Shown: positions 9,185-18,199, counted from the first letter of the stretch. The stretch: 64,000 bases of DNA from Methylobacterium sp. E-045 (GCF_022829685.1 NZ_JAKSYE010000034.1:45696-109695); one strand, 5' to 3'. The notes: generated by a model from the sequence alone, not told the origin. Program-made: numbers and translations.

Positions 9185-11581
9185 ATGTCTGATGGCATGT
9201 TGCTCTCCCCCGGCAGGGTCTCTCACAAAACCGTGAGTGGACTGCGCTGTCTCGCCGGGGTCTCCACCGTGGCGATGCTCGCCATGGCCCCCGCCCTGTG
9301 GAGCGGGGAGGCCTTCGCCCAGGGCGCTTCGGGCGGCACGGCCGCGGTGCAGCTCGACACCCTGTCGGTGCAGGGCTCCGGCAATGGTGTGGGAGGCGGC
9401 AATGGCGGCGGCGTAACGGCTGCCAATTCCTACGTCGTGCCCAGGAGTACGTCGGGAACAAAGACCAACGCGGCGCTGCGGGAGATCCCCCAGTCCGTGT
9501 CCGTCGTCACCCAGAAGCAACTCGAGGATCGCGGCGCGGAGAATCTCGCTGATGCGCTCGCTTACAGCGCCGGCATCGTCGCGTCGCCGCAGGGGCAGGA
9601 TGGCCGTTTCGATCAACTGATCATCCGTGGCTTCGATCAGACCCAGCGCGGCATCTATAAGGACGGGATGCGTCTGCCTCAGACGAGCTTCTCCGGCTTC
9701 CCGATCGAGCCCTACGGCGTGGAGCGCATCGACGTGCTGCGTGGTCCGACCTCGGGCCTGTTCGGACTCAACGATCCGGGTGGCCTCGTCAACTTCATCA
9801 CCAAAAAGCCGACGATCGAGCCGCTACGGGAGATATTCAGTTCCTACGGCAGCTTCAACCGCAAGCAGTTCGGCTTCGACCTGAGCGGCCCGCTAAATCC
9901 CGAGAAGACGATCCTCTACCGGATCACCGGCCTGCTGAGGGAAGGCGGCACGCAGGTGGATTACACGCCGCTGGACCGAATCTATATTGCGCCCGCGGTG
10001 ACCTTCGCGCCTTCGGCGGATACCAGCCTGACGGTGCTCGGCAATTATCAAAGAGACCGCACCGGCGACACATTCCGCGCCATCCCGCGCGAATACACCC
10101 GGAGCAGCAATCCCTATAAGTCGGAGATGCGCAGCCGCTTCCTGGGGGAGCCGGGCTTCTCGCGCTTCCTCGCCGAGCATTTCGAGGGCGGCTACCAGTT
10201 CTCACACCGGTTCGACGACCATTGGACCGTGCGCCAGAATCTGCGCTACGCCCATGCCTCGACCGATTACAATGCGATCTATTCCACGAGCGTCACCAAT
10301 TCGGCGATGCCCAACATCGTCAACCGCGAGGCTCAGACTTGGCTTGAAGATTACGGCGTCTTCACCGTCGATACCCAGATTCAGCACGATGCGCAGTTCG
10401 GTGACATCAAGAATATTGCCCTGCTCGGGGTCGATTACAGCAAGATCAAGAACAAGAGCGACCAGTACGGCGGTACAAGCTTTGGTCTTCTCGGAGTCGG
10501 TCCATTCGTAGGCCCGCTCAACATCCTCAACCCGGTCTACGGCCAGCCCGTCGCCCAGCTTCCGCGTTCCCTCCTGTCACGGTTGCAACAGGACCAAGTG
10601 GGCGTCTACGCGCAGGATCAGGTAAAATTCTACGATCACTGGCTGCTCAGCATGAACGCCCGCTACGATTGGGTGACGACGAAGACCGACGCCCAAAACC
10701 CGGTCATCGATACCGTGCGCCAAATACTCAACGCCATCCCGTTCCCGAACGGAATTCCCACGAGCTTCGGTGCGAATCAGGACGCACAATCCTATAGCGG
10801 CCGCGTCGGACTCTCGTATCTTTTCGACAACGGCCTGACGCCCTATGTCTCGGCGGCCCGCTCGTTTAACGTGCTACCGGTCTTCCTCCAGAATAGCACG
10901 AGCATGGACGTGCCCGGCATCGGTCCGGTGCCACTGACCTACAACATCACGCCGGCCAAGCCCGAGATCGGCGAGACCATTGAGGCTGGTGTCAAGTTTC
11001 AGCCGCCGGGCCAGGCTACCTCGATCCTCTTCTCCGTGTTCAACACGAAGAAGACTAACGCCCTGTTCTTCAACCCCAGCGATCCGTTGCAGCAGGCGTT
11101 CTATCAGAACGGTGAAGTCGAGGTGAAAGGTTTCGAGAGTGAAGCCACCGTCGACCTCCTCGACGGCTTGAAGCTCATCTCGTCGCTCACGGTCCTGCAG
11201 GCCGAAGTGACGAAGGACAATGCGCCCGACGGCAATCCCAGCGCGGTCGGAAAGAGGCCAATCCAAGTGCCGAACTTCACCGCCGCCACTTGGCTCGATT
11301 ATACGATCCAGACCGGAATGTTCCGCGGGCTCGGGATCGGCGGCGGCGTGCGCTACATCGGAGAAACATTCGGCGATCCCCAGAATACGATCCGCGTACC
11401 GGATTACGTCCTGTTCGATGCGTCGCTCCGGTACACTTACGAGAACTGGCGCTTCCAGGTGGCGGCCAACAACCTCACGGACCGCGTCTATGTCGGCACC
11501 TGCTCGCAACAGGTCAGATTCGTCGGCTGCAATTACGGCGAAGGCCGCCGCATCACCGGCTCCGTCACCTATCGCTGGTAG
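9185..11581 (+). CDS. TonB-dependent siderophore receptor
   Basis: About 798 residues. A signal peptide (LAGVSTVAMLAMAPALW, cleavage near EAFAQ) is followed by VQLDTLSVQG, a likely TonB-box region. A glycine-rich linker and the plug domain come next (REIPQSVSVVTQKQL; IIRGFDQTQRGIYKDGMR; VERIDVLRGPTSGLFG), then a 22-strand barrel ending in YRW with the typical C-terminal aromatic residue. There is no N-terminal STN signalling domain, so it is a simple transducer. It imports ferric siderophore across the outer membrane using TonB energy. ATG at 9185 gives the signal peptide at the very N-terminus. It is probably the receptor for the adjacent FhuBD-like system. A strong terminator follows. Confidence 0.92.
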   Translation: MSDGMLLSPGRVSHKTVSGLRCLAGVSTVAMLAMAPALWSGEAFAQGASGGTAAVQLDTLSVQGSGNGVGGGNGGGVTAANSYVVPRSTSGTKTNAALREIPQSVSVVTQKQLEDRGAENLADALAYSAGIVASPQGQDGRFDQLIIRGFDQTQRGIYKDGMRLPQTSFSGFPIEPYGVERIDVLRGPTSGLFGLNDPGGLVNFITKKPTIEPLREIFSSYGSFNRKQFGFDLSGPLNPEKTILYRITGLLREGGTQVDYTPLDRIYIAPAVTFAPSADTSLTVLGNYQRDRTGDTFRAIPREYTRSSNPYKSEMRSRFLGEPGFSRFLAEHFEGGYQFSHRFDDHWTVRQNLRYAHASTDYNAIYSTSVTNSAMPNIVNREAQTWLEDYGVFTVDTQIQHDAQFGDIKNIALLGVDYSKIKNKSDQYGGTSFGLLGVGPFVGPLNILNPVYGQPVAQLPRSLLSRLQQDQVGVYAQDQVKFYDHWLLSMNARYDWVTTKTDAQNPVIDTVRQILNAIPFPNGIPTSFGANQDAQSYSGRVGLSYLFDNGLTPYVSAARSFNVLPVFLQNSTSMDVPGIGPVPLTYNITPAKPEIGETIEAGVKFQPPGQATSILFSVFNTKKTNALFFNPSDPLQQAFYQNGEVEVKGFESEATVDLLDGLKLISSLTVLQAEVTKDNAPDGNPSAVGKRPIQVPNFTAATWLDYTIQTGMFRGLGIGGGVRYIGETFGDPQNTIRVPDYVLFDASLRYTYENWRFQVAANNLTDRVYVGTCSQQVRFVGCNYGEGRRITGSVTYRW

Positions 11582-11605
11582 GCGATACGCATTCGATGAG
11601 ATCGG

Positions 11606-11637
11606 CCCCGGATCGAACGATCCGGGGCTTTTCTTTT
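11606..11637 (+). terminator. Rho-independent terminator after the receptor gene
   Basis: A near-perfect stem, CCCCGGATC / GATCCGGGG, with a short loop, is followed directly by CTTTTCTTTT. It isolates the upstream receptor transcript from the riboswitch leader. Confidence 0.85.
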
Positions 11638-11689
11638 GGGAGTGTTGCCCGGGCGTCGTTGACGGGCCTCTCCGCCGGCGGCTAGCTTG

Positions 11690-11870
11690 ACCGTGACGGT
11701 TCCTCTCCGGAGGATCAAAAGGGAATGCGGTGAGGGTCTTGGGCCCGATGCCGCGGCTGCCCCCGCAACTGTAAGCGGCGAGCCCTTCATCAACACGTCA
11801 CTGGGTGATCCACCTGGGAAGACGATGAGAGGGCGGCGACCCGCGAGCCAGGAGACCTGCCGTCAGTCGT
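11690..11870 (+). promoter_or_regulatory. Cobalamin (AdoCbl) riboswitch
   Basis: The conserved order of the B12 element is visible: ACGGTTCC at the start, AAAAGGGAATGCGGTG, then GCCGCGGCTGCCCCCGCAAC and TGTAAGCGG. A variable arm with TCACTGGGTGA and CCTGGGAAG follows, and the element closes with GCCAGGAGACCTGCC. These are diagnostic of the adenosylcobalamin riboswitch. It lies on the plus strand about 310 bases upstream of the second TonB receptor. I cannot assign the expression platform; no clear intrinsic terminator stands between it and the receptor start. Confidence 0.95.
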
Positions 11871-12103
11871 GGTCACACGCGAAACGCATCGGGCGGGGTG
11901 TCCTGATGGGGTGTCGGGGCGTTCGCATGGCGCGAACGCATCGGCTTCGTTCGCGGTGACGTGCCACTGCGCTGAGCCGCGCCTGCCGTTCGCCCGCGAT
12001 GCCCGATCGTAACCGTTCCTTCCGTTGCAGACTCGCTCCCGAGCATGTCCTCGGCGAGACCTCCTGGTCCCGCGCGCAGGCACTTTGCCCGGATCGACAT
12101 ATT

Positions 12104-12120
12104 GTAACGTTATAACATAC
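12104..12120 (+). promoter_or_regulatory. Zur-box-like palindrome
   Basis: GTAACGTTATAACATAC contains ACGTTATAACAT, one mismatch from the palindrome ATGTTATAACAT that resembles proteobacterial zinc-uptake-regulator boxes. It is an AT-rich island in GC-rich DNA, between the cobalamin riboswitch and the receptor start 60 bases downstream. Identification as a Zur site is an inference from motif similarity. Confidence 0.45.
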
Positions 12121-12179
12121 GATTTAGCAGAGGGGATGCGGCTTTCGGCCAGCGATCAATCCGGTTTGCCCAAACGATC

Positions 12180-14396
12180 ATGTCATCACAGGTCACCCAT
12201 CGCGCCCCAGGCCGCGCCTCCCCGGCCCGCGCCACCGCTTTCCTCGCGTCCCTCCTCGGCCCGACCCTGCTCGCTAGCGAAGTCCGGGCCCAGGATTCCC
12301 TTACCCGGGATTCCGTCACCGAAAAGTCCGTCACCTTGGACCAACTGACCGTCGAGGGCAGCGGGGTCAGCCTCACGCGGGCGAACCCCGTCGGCCTCAA
12401 CCTGTCGACACCCTCCCGAAGCGCCAGCCGCCTCGGCCTGACGCCCCTCGAGACCCCCGCCAGCATCGACGTGATCAGCGGCGAGACCGCCCGCATCCGG
12501 GGCCAGAACACGGTGGTCGAGGCGGTGACGCAGAACGCCACCGGCATCACCACGATCGCCTCGCCCGGAAACGGCAACGGCGCCTTCTCCAGCAGAGGCT
12601 TTGCCGGCCCGAACTCGATCCAGCAGCTCTACGACGGCACCCGCCTGTTCGTGGGTGCCGGCACGGTCACCTTCCCCTTCGACACCTGGAACGTGGAGCG
12701 GATCGAGGTGCTGCGCGGCCCGGCCTCCGTGCTCTACGGCGACGGCGCCATCGGCGGCGTGGTGAACGTGGTCTCGAAGAAGCCGAGCTTCACGCCGATC
12801 CATGCCGCGCGCGCCGCCACCGGGTCGGACGGGCTCGCGCGCCTCGCCGTCGATCTCGGCGGTCCCATCGGCGACGCGGTGGCCTACCGCCTCAACGTCA
12901 GCGGCAACCGCGACGGCGGCTGGACCAGCCCGAACGGCGACTTCCGCAACCTCGCGGTCTCCGGCGCGCTGCTGTTCCAGCTGAACCCCGATCTCGCCGT
13001 CACCCTCAGCCACGATCTCGGCTACCAGGAGCCCGCCCGCTATTGGGGCACGCCGCTCGTCAACGGCCGGATCGTCCAAGCCCTGCGCAACAACAACTAC
13101 AATGTCGACGGCTCGAAGATCATCTGGTCCGACAACTGGACCCAGCTCAAGACCGAGTGGACGCCCAGCGCCGACATCACCATCCGCAACACCGCCTACC
13201 GCCTGCAGAGCCGGCGCCACTGGCTCGATGTCGAGCAATACCGGTTCAATCGCGGCACCGGCCTCATCGACCGGTCCGACTACCTCGAAATCTACCACAG
13301 CCAAGAGCAGGTCGGGAACCGCTTCGACGCGGCGTTCAAGGGCAACGTCTTCGGCTTCCGCAACGAGTTCGCCATCGGATTCGACGTCAACCACGTGGAT
13401 TTCCGTCACACCAACAACTTCTCCAGCGCGGGCGGCAACCTTGTCACCAGCGTCGACCCGTTCAACTACGATCCGGGCCTCTTTCCGGCCAATGGCCGCG
13501 CGAGCCCGGCCTATGCCACCAGCACCAACCAGGCCTCGGTCTTCGCCGAGAACCGGCTGATCCTCAGCGACCAACTCTCCTTCCTCACCGGCGTGCGCTT
13601 CGACGCGCCGACCCTGCATCGCCGCAATCTCGCCACCGGGGCGACCTTCGAGCGCTCGTTCGAGGCCCTGAGCTACCGCTTCGGCCTCGTCTACAATCCC
13701 ACGCCGGATTCGGCCCTCTACGTGCAATACGCCACCGCCACCGATCCCGTGGGCAGCCTCATCAGCCTGTCGCAAGCGAACGCCAATTTCGACCTCTCCA
13801 CCGGCGAACAGATCGAGGTCGGGGCCAAGGGCCTCGCGCTGAACGGCGCCCTCGAATGGGCTGTGGCGGGCTATCGCATCGTCAAGGACAACCTGATCTC
13901 GGCGGTACCGGGCCAGCCCACGCTCTCGACCCAGGTCGGCCAACAATCCTCGCACGGGGTGGAGGGGGCCCTCGCCCTACATCTGCCCGATGGCTGGCGC
14001 ATCGACGCCAACCTCGCCTTGCTTCATGCACAGTACGACGAGTTCCGGGAGGGGTCAGTCTCCTATGCGGGAAACCAGCCCATCGACGTGCCCCAGCGCG
14101 TCGCCAACGTCTGGCTCAACTGGGCCTTCGCCCGTGACTGGGAGGCCCGGATCGGGCTGCAGAATGTCGGCCGGGTCTTCAGCGACTTCTCCAACACCGC
14201 GCCGCGGCCCGACTACACCCTCGCCCATCTCGGCCTCGACCATCAGGTCACCCCGGCCTCGCGCCTGAGCCTTCGCGTCTACAACCTGTTCGACACGACC
14301 TACGCCATCAGCGGCAACGCCGTGGATGGGATCGGCACCAACTGGATCCTCGGGCGACCGCGCTCCTTCGAGGTCGCCTACAGCGTCGCGTGGTGA
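12180..14396 (+). CDS. TonB-dependent receptor downstream of cobalamin riboswitch
   Basis: A 738-residue outer-membrane receptor. It has a signal peptide (ATAFLASLLGPTLLASEVRAQ), a candidate TonB-box region (VTLDQLTVEG), a plug (LETPASIDVISGETARIRGQ; AFSSRGFAGPNSIQQLYDGTR; VERIEVLRGPASVLYG) and a barrel ending in AYSVAW. The plug has the siderophore-receptor form rather than the shorter BtuB form (about 600 residues). The leader, however, carries a cobalamin riboswitch and a Zur-like site, so the ligand may be a cobalt, zinc or corrinoid complex (inference). The next gene overlaps its stop, giving a receptor-PepSY pair. No strong ribosome-binding site is visible before ATG 12180. Confidence 0.9.
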   Translation: MSSQVTHRAPGRASPARATAFLASLLGPTLLASEVRAQDSLTRDSVTEKSVTLDQLTVEGSGVSLTRANPVGLNLSTPSRSASRLGLTPLETPASIDVISGETARIRGQNTVVEAVTQNATGITTIASPGNGNGAFSSRGFAGPNSIQQLYDGTRLFVGAGTVTFPFDTWNVERIEVLRGPASVLYGDGAIGGVVNVVSKKPSFTPIHAARAATGSDGLARLAVDLGGPIGDAVAYRLNVSGNRDGGWTSPNGDFRNLAVSGALLFQLNPDLAVTLSHDLGYQEPARYWGTPLVNGRIVQALRNNNYNVDGSKIIWSDNWTQLKTEWTPSADITIRNTAYRLQSRRHWLDVEQYRFNRGTGLIDRSDYLEIYHSQEQVGNRFDAAFKGNVFGFRNEFAIGFDVNHVDFRHTNNFSSAGGNLVTSVDPFNYDPGLFPANGRASPAYATSTNQASVFAENRLILSDQLSFLTGVRFDAPTLHRRNLATGATFERSFEALSYRFGLVYNPTPDSALYVQYATATDPVGSLISLSQANANFDLSTGEQIEVGAKGLALNGALEWAVAGYRIVKDNLISAVPGQPTLSTQVGQQSSHGVEGALALHLPDGWRIDANLALLHAQYDEFREGSVSYAGNQPIDVPQRVANVWLNWAFARDWEARIGLQNVGRVFSDFSNTAPRPDYTLAHLGLDHQVTPASRLSLRVYNLFDTTYAISGNAVDGIGTNWILGRPRSFEVAYSVAW

Positions 14397-15892
14397 GCCT
14401 GCTCAAGCGCGCCAAGCGGTGGCTGGTGCTCGGCCACCGCTGGCTCGGCATCGCCACCGGGCTGCTCTTCGCCCTGTGGATCGGCTCCGGGCTGGTGATG
14501 CTCTACGTGCCGTTCCCGAGCCTCACGGAGGCCGAACGCCTCGTGCGGCTGCGCCCGATGGCGTGGGACGCGGTCGCGGTCTTGCCGGACGAGGCTTTGG
14601 TCAGGGCGGGCGAGGCCCGGATGCCCCGCAGCCTCGATCTGGAGATGCGCGGCGACGAGCCGGTCTACCGGATGTCGGCGGGTGATGGCCGCCGCATCAC
14701 CCTCTCGGCGCGAACCGGCGCGCCGGCCGGGCCGGTCGACGCGGACGCGGCCCTGCGCCTCGCCGGAGGCGGTCCCGGCGCCTCGGTGGATCGGGTCGAG
14801 CGCGACCAATGGACGGTGACGGCCCGCTACGATCCGCTCCGCCCGTTCCACAAGGTCGCGTTGAACGACGCGGCCGGCACCGAACTCTACGTCTCGCAAG
14901 GCACCGGCGAGATCGTCCTCGACACGACCCGGTTCGAGCGCGGCTGGAACTGGGTCGGCGCCGTCACCCACTGGATCTATCTGACGCCGCTACGCGCCCG
15001 CGCCGACCTCTGGCGCGACCTGGTGCTGTGGATCTCCGGCATCGCCGCATTCACGGCGCTCACCGGCCTCGTCCTCGGCATCTGGCGCCTGCGCCTCAGG
15101 CGTCGCTACGCGCAAGGGCGCATCACGCCCTATCGCGGGATGGCGCGCTGGCACCACCTCGCCGGGCTCGTGGGCGGAATCGGCCTCACCACCTTCATCG
15201 TCAGCGGCTGGCTCTCCATGAACCCGAACCGCTGGTTCACCTCCCTCGCGCCGCCCGCCGACCTGCGCGCGGCCTATGCCGGGGCGGACAACACGGTCGG
15301 GCTGGATCTGGCGAAGCTGCGCGAGATCGGCGCGCAGGCGCCCCTCGGCCTGCATCTCGCGCGCATCGGCGGGCACTGGGTCACCTTGGGGCTCGACCGC
15401 GCCGGCACGCGGGCGATCGGAGACGCGCCCGACGCCGCCCGGATCGCGGCAGCGGCCGGTCTCGCCATGGCGGGGGCGCGGCTGGAGGGCGTCGAGCGCC
15501 TCGTTGCCCACGACCTCTACTGGTCGCCCCTCGCGAGCGGGACGCTTCCGATTCTCCGCCTGCGCTTCGCTGACCCGGCCGCGACCTGGCTTCACGTCGA
15601 TCCGGGCAGCGGCGAAATCCTGAACCGGCTCGACCGGTCGGGCCGCGCCAACCGCTGGCTGTTCACCGCCCTCCACCGCCTCGACCTGCCGGTCCTCGTC
15701 GGCCACCCGCCGGCGAGGGACGCGGCGCAATGGCTGCTTAACCTCCTCGCCGGAGTTTTGGTGGCCACGGGCCTGATCATCGGTTGGCGGCGCATATGCC
15801 TGAAAGCCGGTGCGCATTCCCCTCTCCCCGCATGCGGGGAGAGGGCCGCGGCGACCTCGTCGTCGGCGCGGCGAGGCGGCAGCCGGGGGTGA
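14393..15892 (+). CDS. PepSY-domain membrane protein (PiuB-like)
   Basis: About 499 residues. The start is GTG at 14393, overlapping the receptor stop as GTGA, which implies translational coupling. The order is typical of PepSY-TM proteins: helix 1 with the RWLGIATGLLFALWIGSG pattern, a periplasmic PepSY-like region, helices near WISGIAAFTALTGLVLGIW and GLVGGIGLTTFIVSGW, a second periplasmic domain, and a final helix (LLNLLAGVLVATGLIIGW). Such proteins are repeatedly paired with TonB receptors and are proposed to reduce or release metal from carriers in the periplasm. The last ~30 residues are encoded by a dispersed palindromic repeat, so the original C-terminus was probably shorter. Confidence 0.88.
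   Translation: MSLLKRAKRWLVLGHRWLGIATGLLFALWIGSGLVMLYVPFPSLTEAERLVRLRPMAWDAVAVLPDEALVRAGEARMPRSLDLEMRGDEPVYRMSAGDGRRITLSARTGAPAGPVDADAALRLAGGGPGASVDRVERDQWTVTARYDPLRPFHKVALNDAAGTELYVSQGTGEIVLDTTRFERGWNWVGAVTHWIYLTPLRARADLWRDLVLWISGIAAFTALTGLVLGIWRLRLRRRYAQGRITPYRGMARWHHLAGLVGGIGLTTFIVSGWLSMNPNRWFTSLAPPADLRAAYAGADNTVGLDLAKLREIGAQAPLGLHLARIGGHWVTLGLDRAGTRAIGDAPDAARIAAAAGLAMAGARLEGVERLVAHDLYWSPLASGTLPILRLRFADPAATWLHVDPGSGEILNRLDRSGRANRWLFTALHRLDLPVLVGHPPARDAAQWLLNLLAGVLVATGLIIGWRRICLKAGAHSPLPACGERAAATSSSARRGGSRG
15820..15845. repeat. Dispersed palindrome, copy 2 (inside the PepSY gene end)
   Basis: A perfect 26-base palindrome made of CCCTCTCCCCGCA and its complement. It lies within the last codons of the PepSY gene and extends that protein. 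It belongs to the same family as the copies at 2212 and 15985. Confidence 0.75.
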
Positions 15893-15984
15893 GGGGGCTT
15901 GGCCGGAGGAGCCACACCCTGCGATCCCCCCTCACCCTCGCCCGACCGGGCTCACGTCGCCTCCCGGCAAGGGGAGGACGACGT

Positions 15985-16008
15985 CCTCTCCCCGCCCGCG
16001 GGGAGAGG
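15985..16008. repeat. Dispersed palindrome, copy 3
   Basis: CCTCTCCCCG-CCCG-CGGGGAGAGG, followed by a G-run. It sits between the PepSY gene and the convergent cupin gene, about 140 bases from copy 2. The two copies and the sequence between them (rich in CCCTCACCC and GGGGTGAGGG) look like one composite repeat unit. Confidence 0.7.
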
Positions 16009-16028
16009 GGGGGGGGAGGGCGCGTCGC

Positions 16029-16475
16029 CTATTGTTGCTGGGCCTGCTGCGACTGGCGCATGAAGGTGTCGGGAGTGCCGGTCCCGTCCGAGACGAAGCG
16101 GATGTCGCGCGGCTCGCGCCGGGGCGTGTCGACGGAGAGGAACACCATCGGCTGCTCCAGGATCTCCGGCACGGAATGCACCACGCCGCGCTGGAACATC
16201 ACCAGCTTGCCCGGCCCCACCTCCACCGGCGGCTCGTCGGCGAACTTCATCATGCACCGGCCCGAGAGCACGTAGAGATACTCGTCGCAGGAGGCGTGGC
16301 TGTGCGGCGGGGTCGGCGAATAGACCCGGAACACCCGCGCGCTCGCCGCCGGCTGATCGACGAAGCGGTGGTCGGCCACCATGGTGGAACAGGCCTCGGG
16401 CAGGGTCGCCACGGCGGCGGCGACGTCGAACACCGCGTGGGCGGCGGTGCTGGCGGGGGAGGGATCCTTGTCCAT
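16029..16475 (-). CDS. Small cupin-domain protein
   Basis: About 148 residues forming a single cupin (beta-barrel) domain. Motif 1 is PPHSHASCDEYLYVLSG (metal-binding H, H and E), then GPGKLVMFQRGVVHSVPE as motif 2 with its histidine. The C-terminus is glutamine-rich (QSQQAQQQ). The start at 16475 is chosen over a start 9 codons earlier because AGGAAGG lies just upstream. Cupins of this size include isomerases, dioxygenases and sensory barrels; the activity cannot be told. It is a single gene between the repeats and the MocR regulator. Confidence 0.8.
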   Translation of the reverse strand: MDKDPSPASTAAHAVFDVAAAVATLPEACSTMVADHRFVDQPAASARVFRVYSPTPPHSHASCDEYLYVLSGRCMMKFADEPPVEVGPGKLVMFQRGVVHSVPEILEQPMVFLSVDTPRREPRDIRFVSDGTGTPDTFMRQSQQAQQQ

Positions 16476-16594
16476 GGGCCTTCCTGAGGTTCGATCTGCC
16501 ATTTACGGCGCAGGTTACCCGCTTTTCGCGCTCGCCCCAACGACGATGCTGCGAGGACCGGGGCTGCGAATGCGAGGCGTTGCGGGCGCTCCCG

Positions 16595-18103
16595 TCAGCG
16601 ATCGGCCCGCAACGCCTCCGCCATACGCCGCACTACCGGCACGATGGCGCGTTCGGGGACGGAGGCGTAGCCGAGGAGGAGTCCCTGCTCGGCGCGTGCC
16701 GGATCGGCGAAATGCGGCGAGAGCGCCGTGGTGGCGATGCCGGCGCGGGCGCAGGCTTCCACCGCGCGGCGATCATCGAATTTCGCCCCGGCCACGGGGC
16801 GCGCCACCAGATGCATGCCGCCGTCGCGGGGCGGTACCGCGAGCACCCCACCGAGGAGATCGCGGGCCGACGCCACGAGGGCGGCCTGTCTCTCGCCATA
16901 GAGTCGCCGCGTCCGGCGCAGATGCGCCGCGAAATGGCCCTCCGCGATGAAGCGGGCCAGCGCGCCCTGCCCGAGGATCGAGGCGAAGCCGCCGCTGCCG
17001 GTGAGGGCGCGGCGCACCGGCTCCACCAGGGTCTGCGGCAGGACGAGATAGCTCATCTGCAACGCGGGCAGGAGCACCTTGGAGACGCTGCCGACGTAGA
17101 GGACGCGCCCGGCCCGGTCGAGGGCGTGGAGCGGCGCCAGCGGGCGTCCGGCATAGCGGTACTCGCCGTCGTAATCGTCCTCGACGATCCAGCCCTCCCG
17201 CGCCTCCGCCCAGGCGAGGAGGGCGAGGCGGTTCTCCAGGCTCATGGTGGCTCCGAGGGGATGGCCCTGGGCCGGTGTCACCACCGCGAGCCTCGCTCCG
17301 GGATCGAGGGACTGCGCCCGCGCGATCGAGAACCCCGCCGCATCGCACGGCACCGGGACCGTGCGCAGGCCCGCCGCGCCTAAAGCATGGGCGAGGCCGG
17401 GAAAGCCCGGCTCTTCCAGATAGGCCGCCTCGCCGGGCTCCAGCAGAAGCTCCGCCAGGAGACGCAGGCTCTGGCGGATGCTGCTCGTGACGATCACCGC
17501 CTCCTCGCTGCAGGCGACTCCGCGCCCGGCCGACAGATAGGCTGCCAGGGCGCTGCGCAGGCGTGGCTCGCCCAAAGGATGGAGCGAAGCGGGCGGGCCG
17601 GCGCGCCACTCGGCCTGGAGCAGGCGCGCCCAGGTTTCACGTGGAAACGCATCGAGGGCGGGCCGGCCGAGGGCGAAGGCGTCGGAGAGCGGGGCGGCCT
17701 CGCCTCGCGCTGCCGCCAGCGACGCCCCGCGCCGCGACAGCACGGGCGCCGCGGGAGAGGGGCCCGTGCGGCCCGCCACGCCCCGTGGGACGAGAAGGTC
17801 GTCGGGTAGGGTGTCGACCACGCGGGTGCCGGAACCGGGGCGCGTGGTGAGGTAGCCTTCGGCGACGAGTTGCTCGATGGCGAGGAGGATCGTGCCCCGC
17901 GCGCAGCCGAGATCCTCCGCGAGGGTGCGGGACGAGGGCAGGCGCTCTCCCGGCGGCAGGCGCCCCGACAGGATGGCGTCGCGCAGAGCCTCGCGCACCC
18001 GGCCGTGCAGGGAGGCATGACCGGCAAGTCCGCAGCCGCCCGGCGACGGGCCGAGGTCGAGCTGGAGCGGCAGGGCAGGGGGCCGTCTCGGGCTCGGTTT
18101 CAA
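16595..18103 (-). CDS. MocR/PdxR-type GntR regulator with aminotransferase-like domain
   Basis: About 502 residues. The N-terminal GntR winged helix (LHGRVREALRDAILSGRLPPGERLPSSRTLAEDLG) is joined to a fold-type I aminotransferase domain. The domain is recognisable by VTPAQGHPLGATMS, EDDYDGEYRY and the PLP lysine in YVGSVSKVLLPAL. Such proteins sense PLP or an amino compound and regulate a divergent target. The start is uncertain. The frame stays open upstream to 18217, which would overlap the divergent gene; TTG at 18103, just before the conserved DNA-binding domain, is used here. The neighbouring paiB-GNAT pair starts 97 bases away and is the likely target. Confidence 0.9.
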   Translation of the reverse strand: MKPSPRRPPALPLQLDLGPSPGGCGLAGHASLHGRVREALRDAILSGRLPPGERLPSSRTLAEDLGCARGTILLAIEQLVAEGYLTTRPGSGTRVVDTLPDDLLVPRGVAGRTGPSPAAPVLSRRGASLAAARGEAAPLSDAFALGRPALDAFPRETWARLLQAEWRAGPPASLHPLGEPRLRSALAAYLSAGRGVACSEEAVIVTSSIRQSLRLLAELLLEPGEAAYLEEPGFPGLAHALGAAGLRTVPVPCDAAGFSIARAQSLDPGARLAVVTPAQGHPLGATMSLENRLALLAWAEAREGWIVEDDYDGEYRYAGRPLAPLHALDRAGRVLYVGSVSKVLLPALQMSYLVLPQTLVEPVRRALTGSGGFASILGQGALARFIAEGHFAAHLRRTRRLYGERQAALVASARDLLGGVLAVPPRDGGMHLVARPVAGAKFDDRRAVEACARAGIATTALSPHFADPARAEQGLLLGYASVPERAIVPVVRRMAEALRADR

Positions 18104-18199
18104 ACTGGTCCAGCCGGTTCGCGGAAACCGGATCTTCCGCGTGATCCGCTTCTCGTCAAGAGAAGACCGGCCGGGGATCCCGCCGGCGGGAGACGCGCC

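Noticed and set aside
12186..13955. A 589-codon open frame on the minus strand
   Set aside because: It lies exactly opposite the TonB receptor, has the low-complexity composition of an antisense GC-rich frame and shows no family feature.
12180..14396. Calling the receptor BtuB because of the upstream cobalamin riboswitch
   Set aside because: Its plug and length (738 residues) fit siderophore receptors better than BtuB, and no btuCDF genes follow.
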